A DNA stretch of 64,000 bases from contig NW_026622874.1 of assembly GCF_023065955.2 (NCBI RefSeq), positions 5,872,001 to 5,936,000 on the forward strand, written 5' to 3'. A program made the translations under genes and the position numbers. The DNA comes from Ursus arctos (Eukaryota > Chordata > Mammalia > Carnivora > Ursidae). Below the pieces are notes generated by a model, which was not told the DNA's origin, made no database searches, and saw nothing but the letters and a program-made list of their open reading frames with translations. Position 1 is the first letter of the stretch. Each line of letters begins with the position of its first letter. This document shows, piece after piece, positions 56,181-64,000 of the stretch.

Positions 56181-56284
56181 AAATTTACCTTGTTCTAGAC
56201 CAGAAGGAGTGCCTCAATAACTTCCAAAAATTATTATTATGCGGACCAGTATCTCTGACCTTCATAAAATACAATTAGAAATTG

Positions 56285-56480
56285 GGATGCCTGGGTGGCT
56301 CAGTGGGTTAAGCATCTGATTCTTGGTTTCAGCTCAGGTTATGATCTCAGGGTTGTGAGATCAAGCTTGTGTTGGGCTGCAAGCTCAGCAGGGAGTCTGC
56401 TTGAGATTCTCTCTCCCTCTGCCCCTCTGACTGCCCTCTCTCTCCCACCTCTCTCTCAAATAAAATCTTTTTAAAAAAAG
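56285..56480 (+). mobile_element. CanSINE, older type, sense
   Basis: GGATGCCTGGGTGGCTCAGT ... TTGGTTTCAGCTCAGGTTAT ... CTCTCAAATAAAATC tail; lies 105 bp after the previous sense SINE. Confidence 0.92.
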
Positions 56481-56647
56481 GAATTAAATCAGTCAGCTAA
56501 AAATGACCTATATGTTTATGCATTTAAAAGTATAGATCATAAGGGAAATTGTAAAATAATTTGATGTGAATGAAAATGCTGCATTTCAAAATTTGTGAGT
56601 TACTTCGAGATTTATAGCTTATAATGAATATAGCAGGAAACAAGAAA

Positions 56648-57080
56648 GTGCTGTGGGCTGAATTGTGGCTCTATCCCTAAGCACTCAAAAACATTCATAT
56701 GTTGAAGTTGTAACCTCTGGTACCTCAGAATATAACCATATATGAAAATAGAGTCTTCGTGGAGGTAACTAAGTTAAAATGAGGTCATTAGTGTGGGCCC
56801 TACTATGCCATCATGGGTATCCTTATACGAAGGGGATGTTTGGACACAGTCATGGACAGAGGGAAGATAATTTGAAGACACAGGGAGAAGGTGGGCATGT
56901 CAAGCCAAGGAAAGAGGCCTGGAATAGATCCTTCCTTCATGACACTCGGAAGTAACCAACCCTGTCACATTGATCTTGGACTTCTAAGTCTCCAGAACTA
57001 CAAGAGAAAATACATTTCTGTTGGTTAAGGTACCTGATCTGTGATACCTTGCTATGGTAGCCCTAGCAAACTAGTACAGT
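56648..57080 (+). repeat. MaLR-type solo LTR (MLT1-like), sense
   Basis: TGTGGGCTGAATTGTGGCTC, ACATTCATATGTTGAAGTTG, TGAGGTCATTAGTGTGGGCC, ATCCTTATACGAAGG and TAAGTCTCCAGAACTACAAG follow the order of an ERVL-MaLR LTR, ending near AACTAGTACA. Only a single LTR is present and no internal region follows. It is a fossil without coding capacity. Confidence 0.88.
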
Positions 57081-57084
57081 AATT

Positions 57085-58000
57085 AATGACCGAAATTTTA
57101 ATTCGGGAAGTTGGAAAAAGAACCACAAAGTAACAAGAAGGAGAGAAATAAGAACAGGCTGGAAATGTGTTAAATATAGTGGTATTATCAAAACCAAATG
57201 GGTTCTGTAAAAAAATATATATATATTTAAAAATTGTTGGGTCATGGCTCATGATTATTTCAATTTCAGAAGAAGCGTGAAGTTCAATAAATATTATAAA
57301 AACTCTTAAAAATAATAAAGGGAATGTCTTTAATTTGATGAAAGATATGTACCAAAACCTAAAGCAAACTTTTAATAGAAAAACTTCAGATGCATGTCAT
57401 TTAAGATAGGAACAAGACAAACATGGTTAACACTGTTAGGAACTCCAGGAACCTGAAATGCTCTGACATGTGTGTTAAGAAAGTAAATAGAAATGAGTTA
57501 ATGGGACTGGAAGGGAAGAGATAAATCTGTATTTTTAGATCACCTACATATAAAAATCTACAGAGGCAATAAACAAAATGTATGTATTAATAAGATAATA
57601 CTTCTCAAACAAGATCATTTTACAGAAATCAGAATTTCTCTGTACTCAAAATAATCAGCTAGAGGAGATGAGAGTGTAAGATACCATTTGCAATAATAAA
57701 AACAATCAAGTAGCTGGGATTTAACTTGACAAATAATGGCCAAGATTTACGTGGAGGAGAATCTAAAACTCTGTTAAAGTATATGATAAAAAGACCTGAA
57801 AAACAGATACACTGTATTCAAACATGGTATAATGTATTTGTAAATATGTCCGTTCTCTCTGGATTAATCTATAAATTCTATGAAATGCCAATCAAAATCC
57901 TATAGAATATTTTGAGAAATTTGACACACTGAATAATTTGCATGGAACTTCTGATTCTGACACACTTGCTTATATCACACCACCTCTTCTGAAAAGAACT
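57085..58000 (+). repeat. Old L1 ORF2 fragment, sense
   Basis: Sense-strand order such as CTGGGATTTAACTTGACAAA, AAACTCTGTTAAAGTATATG, TGCCAATCAAAATCCTATAG and TTTGCATGGAACTTCTGATT is ORF2 palm/thumb coding text, heavily decayed. Confidence 0.65.
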
Positions 58001-58430
58001 AGAAAACAAATTTATCTGAAAGTGTAGGGCTATGAAATCAGTAAGGACTCAGGTGCTGTAAGTCAGAGAAGTAGGTCTGTTGAGATGTGAATCTCCAGCA
58101 TTTAGCTCTACCTTTCAATTGGAGGCAGTTGTCTAGGGGCAGAGAAGCTAAAGAAAACTTCCAGAAATCTCGCAGGTCGGGGAAAACAAAAATTAGAAAT
58201 TAGAGCTCAATAAAGAGGAGGGCTCTGTTAAGTATTCTGGGTATTTAATTTGGGCCCCCGAAGGGTTACACCCCTCAGGTGGAAGGACAAATGGAAATAG
58301 GCCAGCCCTCACAAGATGGAAACGCGGTTGTAATCAAATCAATCCCAGATTGTATTAAGGTGATCTGACCCTAGGGTGGAAATAAAACATACAGTGGCTT
58401 AAATTAAAACTTGATAGGTTTCATAGCAAC
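58001..58430. other. Unassigned intron DNA
   Basis: No repeat or exon recognised between the two L1 pieces. Confidence 0.4.
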
Positions 58431-59326
58431 CACAGAAAAGTGAAGAGAGGATTAGTGGCCTGGAAACTAGGTCAGTAGAAAATATCTAGGCTGAAGTATG
58501 GAGAGAAAAAAGTGGACAGAAAATTAAAAAATAAATTAGGATTCCTATTAGATGCAGTGAAAAAATTAACATGTATGTATTTATAGTTCCAGAAAGGAGA
58601 CAAAAGAGAAAATGGGACACAAACAGTATCTGAAGAGATCACCTGTGAGAACTTTTCAAAGCTAACTAAGAACAGAAATACACACATAGATTTCAAGAGT
58701 TCCTATGACTCCATGACAGGAAAAATGCATCAAGGCACAAAATACGTCCAGGCGTATGGTTCTGAAAACCAAAGATAAAGAGAAGGTTTTAATAATAGAG
58801 GAAAAAGGGCGTGTAACTTCCAAAAAGCAATGAGAAGACAATTCACTTGACAAGGGAAATGATGGAAGTTGAAGGTAATGGAAAATAGTAAAACTGCTCA
58901 AAGAAGCAACGTGTCAACCTATGATTCTATACCCAGCAAAAATATTTATTTTTAAATGAAAGCAAAACTATAAAATATTGTTGAGAGCAATTAAGACCTA
59001 GACAAATCAGAGACATTCTGTGTTCATAGGTCGGAAGACTTCGTACTGTTAAGATGGCAGTTCTCCCCAGACTGATGCATCCCTTTCAAAACCCAAGCTA
59101 CCCTGACAGGCTGATTTTAAAATTTTTGTAGAAATTCATGGGACCCAGAATAATTAAAATGATTTTGAAAAGGGACAAAAAGGAAGAACTCACGCTTCCT
59201 GATTTTAGAACTTATTACAAAGCACTGGTAATCAAGGCTGTGTGGTCCTGGCTTAAGGATCACACACAAATCAAAGGAATACAATTCAAAGTCCAGAAAT
59301 AAACCCATATGTTCTATGGTCAGTTG

Positions 59327-59377
59327 GCTTTATCTATCTTTTTTTCTATTTTTCTATCTATTTTTCTATTTTTTTCT

Positions 59378-59429
<52 letters not shown>

Positions 59430-59721
59430 TCGTCGTCGTAAGATTTTGAGAGAGAGCAAGAACAAGTGGGAGGGGGCAGGGACAGAGGGACAAGCAGACC
59501 CCCCAATGAGAAGGAAGCCCCATGTGGGGCTCGATCCAAGACCCCAAGATCATGACCTGAGCCAAAGTCAGTCACCTAACCAAGCCACCCAGGCACCCTG
59601 ACTTTTTCTTTTTTAAAAAACCGTTATTTATTAAGTAATCTTTACCTGCAACCTGGGGCTCAAACTCAGTACCCCAAGGTCACGAGTCACACACTCCACC
59701 AACTGAGCCAGGCAGGCACCC
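59327..59721 (-). mobile_element. Two nested antisense SINEs with (TTTC)n tail
   Basis: GGTCAGTTG at 59318-59326 and 59722-59730 is the outer target duplication. The inner SINE ends at about 59599 (GCCACCCAGGCACCC) and has a T/C-rich tail with about eleven TTTC units (59380-59431). The right part to 59721 is an older SINE half (CGAGTCACACACTCCACCAA). Confidence 0.85.
59380..59431. repeat. (TTTC)n microsatellite
   Basis: Uninterrupted TTTC units in the SINE tail; its reverse frame gives the repetitive lysine/glutamate/arginine open frames on the minus strand, which are not genes. Confidence 0.92.
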
Positions 59722-59897
59722 GGTCAGTTGATTTTTGACAAGGGTGTCAAGAACATTCAAGGGGATAAAAAAATAGTCTTCTCAACAAATGGTACAGGAG
59801 CAACTGGATATCCATCCACATGCAAAAGGATGAAGTTGGACCCTACCTTACACAGTATATAAAAGTAACTTAAAATAAAGAATAGAGCTAAAGAGCT

Positions 59898-60097
59898 GGG
59901 GCACCTGGGTGGCTCAGTCGTTAAGTGTCTGCCTTCGGCTCAGGGCGTGATCCCGGAGTCCTGGGATCCAGCCCCACATCGGGCTCCTCCACTGGGAGCC
60001 TGCTTCTTCCTCTCCCACTTCCCCTGCTTGTGTTCCCTCTCTCGCTGGCTGTCTCTATCTCTGTCAAATGAATAAATAAAATCTTAAAAAAAAAAAA
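59898..60097 (+). mobile_element. CanSINE, sense, nested in L1
   Basis: GGGGCACCTGGGTGGCTCAG ... TCTGCCTTCGGCTCAGGGCG ... AATGAATAAATAAAATC tail. Perfect 19-bp target duplication AGAATAGAGCTAAAGAGCT (59879-59897 and 60098-60116). Confidence 0.96.
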
Positions 60098-61929
60098 AGA
60101 ATAGAGCTAAAGAGCTAAGAGTTAAAACTTAGCTAAGAGATAAAACTGTGGCACTCTTAGAGGAAACATAGGTATAAATTTTTGTGACCTAGGGTTGGGC
60201 AATGTTTTAAGTATATACCAAAACCATAAGTGCCAAAGGAAAATCAATAAATTAGATTTCATCAAATTAAAAACTTCTGTGCTTCTAAAAAACACTGTTG
60301 GGAAAGTGAAAAGACAGTCTATAGGATGGAAGAAAATATTTTCCAGTTGTATATCTGAAAACAGTCTAGTATCCAGGAACCTATAAAGAACATTTACAAC
60401 TCAACAGTAAAATTGCAAATAACCTAACTAAAATATTGGCAAATGATTTTTAATAGATGTATCTCCAGCGAAGATCTATGAATCACCAATAAGCACATGA
60501 AAAGATGCCCAGCATAGTTAGTCACTTGGGAAACACAAGTCAAAATCACAATGAGATATCACTTACCACCCAGCAAGATGGCTGTAATTAAAAAGACAGT
60601 AACAAGCATTGGTGAGGATGTGGAAAGACTGGAGCTCTTGCACCTTGCTGGTGTTAATGTAAAGTGTGCAACTGCTTTAGAAAACACCCATTCAATCCAG
60701 CAATCCTATTCCTAGATCTATACCCAAGAGAACTGAAAACAAACATACACATACAACCCTGTATGTGAACGTGCATAGGAAACTTAGTCATAATAGTAAT
60801 ATAGTAATAATATCCGCTGGGATATTATTCAGCCGCAAGAAGGAGATACTCATATCTGCTGCGGTGTGGTTGAACCCTGAAATCATGCTAAGTAAAATCA
60901 ATCAGACATAAACAGCCACTTACTGTCTGGTTCCATTTATATGAAATATCCGGAATAGGCAAATCCATAGAGACTGGAAGTAGATTAGTGGTTTTCAGAG
61001 GCTGATGTGAGGTGGGCGTGGGGCACGCTTGCTTCTGGGTATGGGGTGTTTTGGGGGGAGTGATGAAAATATTCTGGCATTAGATGGTGATGATTGTACA
61101 ACTTTGTGAATATACAAAACCAGTGAATTGTACACTTTAAAAGGGTGAATTTTATGGTGAATAAATTGTCTTAATTCTTTTTTTAAATGAGGACAAAATA
61201 AATACCTTTTTAGGCAAAAAGAAAACTGAGAGAATCTGTCCTCAGTAGACTTACGCTAAGGGAAATACTAAAGGAATCTTCCAGTGGAAGGAAAATGATC
61301 CCAAGTAAAGCATGGAGATGTAGGAAGGGACAGAGAGCTTCTGAAAGGGTAAACGTGGCTTTTGATGACAGCGTAAAATAGTTACAGTAATGCACGTATG
61401 TACATTTGGGTGACATGACCACAATGGCACAATGGGTAGGAGGTAGGGAAATGGATTTAATGTGTTCGAAGATCTAATCATTGTCTAGGAGGTGATAAGA
61501 ATACTAATTTGATACTGTAAGTTGTAATCTTCAGGATAGCCAATGGAAGGAAAATATTAGCATGTATAACTAATGAGTTATAGAGGTGGAGAATAAATGA
61601 TGGGAAATACAACGGAATAGTGAGCAGATAGGTTAAATCAAAAGTTTAACATACCCCAAAGTTTAAGCAGTTATATAACATAAATGGCTTAAGTAATCCA
61701 GGTAAAAGGTTGTTCACTTAGATAAACAAAACTCAGGAATATCTGATTAGAAGAGACACATCTTCAGTATAAGAATATAAAGTTACAAATGTTGAAAATG
61801 CATTTACTGTGCAAACAGTAAATTAAAATAAAGTAACATGGCTTTTCTAAAATCAGACAAAGTAGACTTCAAGTCCAGAAGTATTTCTTCATCAAACCAC
61901 GTATAAAGAAATGTTACATGCTAACATCA

Positions 61930-62690
61930 TCCTCAGGAAAATAGACCTGTATACCCGTTGAGCTGTTTTTACTTATAACACTTCTGACACCAAATGTATG
62001 GTTTTTCTTTTTCTCACACCAACCAATTCCCCAACTCTGGACACCACCTGGGTGTCCAACAGTTCGGTTCTGACACCGCCTACCTGCAGTTAGCAGGAGA
62101 TCCGACAAGTGAGAAGGCTCAGTCCCACAAGACACCATTAGCAAGTCCTGGGCCACCGGGACTTCTGACCAACCAGCTGTAAATGAGGGGTTTCCGCCAG
62201 TCCCTTCTCTAGTTTAACAGTTTGTTAGAAGGACTCACGGAACTCAGGAACTTAGTGTCACTGGCTTAGCATGAAGGATACAGGAACAGCTAAATGAAAG
62301 AGCTGCGCAGGGCTGGGTGTGGAGGAGGGGGTGGTGCTCCCATGCCCTGGATCGGTGCCACTCTCCAGCACCTTGATGTGCTCAGCACCCTGGAAGCTCC
62401 CGGGACCCCTTCGTTTAGGGGTTTCTGTGGAGATTCTGTTACATAGGCATGATTGATGAAATCACTGGCCATTAACAACTCAACCTCTCTTCTCTGGAGT
62501 TTGGGGGTGGGGCTGACCGTTAGAAGCTTCTGATCGCATCCTAGTCTTCTTGGTCATCAGCCCCCATACTGAAGCCAACGAGGCCCCCAGCCACCAGTCC
62601 TCTCATTAACATACAGAAGACAATCTTCTCTCTCCACAAATCCCAAAGGTTTTGGAACTGTGTGCCAGAAACTAAGGACAAAGACCAATT
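61930..62690. repeat. Probable endogenous retroviral LTR-type repeat, family not assigned
   Basis: TAGAAGGACTCACGGAACTC, CATAGGCATGATTGATGAAA with TCACTGGCCATTAA, 'GGGTGGGGCTGACCGTTAGA' and 'TTTTGGAACTGTGTGCCAGA' form a block order I know from a common mammalian LTR. Ends, orientation and family need a repeat library. No coding region is present. Confidence 0.45.
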
Positions 62691-63812
62691 TTTAATTTTA
62701 GTATATCACATCCATCTGAGCTTTGTATTGCTTAATTAATTGTTTTTGTGGGTACAGAGCAACAATGGACAGAAGTAAAAGGAGGCACATAGGAACCTCA
62801 TAGAAGCTTAGCACACTGGTTTAATATCTGATAGAACAAGTAGACACCAGTCAGGAATAAAAGATGTGAACAGCTGCAAACTCAGTTGATGGAGAACACT
62901 GTACTCAAAAACTGATGTCCTTCTTTCTCGTCTAATACGTGTGGAGCATTTAGCATTTACTAGTGCGTAGAAGTGCAGTTAACTTTTCCGTATTAATTTT
63001 TCCGTATAGGGACCTTACATCCTGTGACCATTGTAAGTCTACTTACTAGGTTTGGCTTCCTGTTAGATTATTCACCTTTTATGCTGCCTAGTCTTTGTTT
63101 CCCACCCCTTCCTGCTCTCCAGTTACCAAAGTGCAAAGTCTGTCTCCAGAGTTCAGGGTGGAACCCAAATGTGCTTGCTTATCCTCTCGCATTCTCAGAT
63201 GTGCTTAGTTTTGAGTCTGTGCCAGTTTCTTTCATCCCATCTCTGAAATGTGTTTGAAAGGTTGTTTTCATAGTTCCTCACATTTGTGATGTTTAGGGAG
63301 CTCATTCGACGTCTGTAATCTTCCATACCACCAGAAATAGGCTCAAATATGTGCGTCCACTTAGCTGAATTAGTTTCCAGTGCACCTTAGAAATTCATGT
63401 GCTAGCGGAATGGAGAGTGATAACAGGCCTCCCCACTGATTGCTAGTGAGCAAGTCTTGAGTCTTAATCCACCTGAGTTCATCGTTTGGACAAAAGTGGA
63501 GGGGAATTACTCCTGTTTTTCAACAGTTGCCTCTTGACTCTAAGAGAGATGGTAGAGCCTTTCTTGCTTTTGGGGTTGCTTTTCCATTTCCATTCACTCC
63601 TAACTTCTGAGCCCTAGGAGGACTCAAGAGCAATGTGAATTTGCCCATACACTCATCTCTTTTGATACAGTTCCTCCAGATACTTTGAAATGGCTAATGC
63701 ATTATATTTAAGGCCAACATTAATGGATGTGTGTTTTCAGAGAAAGCAGAGGTCCTCCCTGCGGAACAAAATGTATTTTCTTATCATCTGTTGCTTCTTT
63801 AATATCATTCCA
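62691..63812. other. Unique intron DNA, nothing assigned
   Basis: No exon or repeat recognised in 1.1 kb. Confidence 0.45.
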
Positions 63813-63970
63813 GGGTTGCCTGTGTGGCTTAGTTGGTTAAGCATCTGACTTGTAATTTTGGCTCAGGTCATGATCTTAGGGTTGTGTTGGGCTCCACGCT
63901 CAGTGTGCAGTCTGTGTGAGATTCTCTCTCTCCCTTTGCCCCTTCTCTCTCTCTCTCTCTCAAATAAATC
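63813..63970 (+). mobile_element. CanSINE, old, sense
   Basis: GGGTTGCCTGTGTGGCTTAG ... TTTGGCTCAGGTCATGATCT ... CTCTCTCAAATAAATC tail. Confidence 0.9.
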
Positions 63971-64000
63971 TTTTTTTTTTTTTTAAAGATTTTGTTTATT
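63971..64000 (-). mobile_element. Start of an antisense CanSINE, cut by the window end
   Basis: T-run then AAAGATTTTGTTTATT, the tail of an antisense SINE that continues outside. With the sense copy before it, it forms a tail-to-tail pair. Confidence 0.8.

Larger units (their letters stand above)
58971..61172 (+). mobile_element. 5'-truncated L1M, sense, nested in older L1
   Basis: From TGTTGAGAGCAATTAAGACC through ORF2 (GGCTGTGTGGTCCTGGCTTA, AAAAGATGCCCAGCATAGTT, GAGATATCACTTACCACCCA) to a full 3' end (TTGTACACTTTAAAAGGGTG, AATTTTATGGTGAATAAATT). A TTTAAATGA...GCAAAA-type sequence occurs at both edges and fits a target duplication. SINEs at 59327-59721 and 59898 interrupt it. Confidence 0.75.
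58435..61900 (+). repeat. Ancient L1, sense, split by a younger L1
   Basis: The left half (58435-58970) ends ATTCTATACCCAGCAAAAAT and the right half (61173-61900) continues AAAAAGAAAACTGAGAGAAT, TCTGTCCTCAGTAGACTTAC, ATCTTCCAGTGGAAGGAAAA: consecutive text of an old L1. The younger L1 fills the gap. Confidence 0.7.
40427..64000 (+). other. CDC42BPA: Intron downstream of the CDC42BPA exon (5' part)
   Basis: No further kinase-domain exon (for example one encoding VAVVK and the catalytic lysine) was recognised up to the window end. The intron is therefore at least 23.5 kb. Its content is old L1, nested SINEs, an MaLR LTR and a CpG-rich patch. Confidence 0.8.

Noticed and set aside
59320..59575. 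Repetitive KERKKERK minus frames
   Set aside because: Translation of a (TTTC)n microsatellite in a SINE tail.

Overview
This window is nuclear DNA from a mammal of order Carnivora, most likely a caniform of the bear/panda/seal group. The main evidence is about 30 tRNA-derived CanSINE (SINEC) copies. They have the typical GGGGCGCCTGGGTGGC head, an RNA polymerase III-type body and an AAATAAATAAATAAAATC tail, and many copies are nearly identical to one another. MIR, L2, old L1M, MaLR LTR and DNA-transposon fossils are also present, as expected for a placental mammal. No bacterial, viral or organellar genes are seen. The species call is inferred from SINE style only.

The only protein-coding sequence I can support is one 92-bp internal exon at 40335-40426 on the + strand. 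It is flanked by a clean acceptor and donor and encodes 30 complete codons that match the start of the kinase domain of CDC42BPA (MRCK-alpha), including its glycine-rich ATP loop. The rest of the window is therefore best read as two large intron parts: the intron before this exon (1-40334) and the intron after it (40427-64000). The long open frames elsewhere are repeat-derived or chance.

Layout. 0-6 kb: ancient repeats, short tandem duplications, an unassigned GC-rich segment and a fragment made only of L1 5' leader. 7-9 kb: old antisense L1 with two tandem SINEs. 10-21 kb: mixed MIR, SINE and DNA-transposon fossils, and a 5'-truncated young L1 at 18.1-18.8 kb with target-site duplications. 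22.3-29.1 kb: a nearly complete but broken antisense L1, with its 5' leader at the right and an anomalous 3' junction at the left. 29.9-36.5 kb: layered antisense L1s with nested younger insertions. 36.5-40.3 kb: a short sense L1 piece, an L2 copy and mostly unique intron leading to the exon. 40.6-51.3 kb: a long run of old antisense L1 with nested SINEs, including a head-to-head SINE pair. 51.3-64 kb: repeats here run mostly in the sense direction (L1M at 52.9-53.7 kb, MaLR LTR at 56.6-57.1 kb, L1 nested in L1 at 58.4-61.9 kb). A CpG-rich unassigned patch lies at 54.4-55.6 kb.

I see no previously undescribed biological system. The best leads are the CpG-rich patch deep in the intron, the chimeric L1 junction near 23.14 kb, the 5'-leader-only L1 fragment at 5.25 kb, the inverted SINE pair 1.4 kb after the exon, and the strong antisense bias of SINEs upstream of 51 kb.
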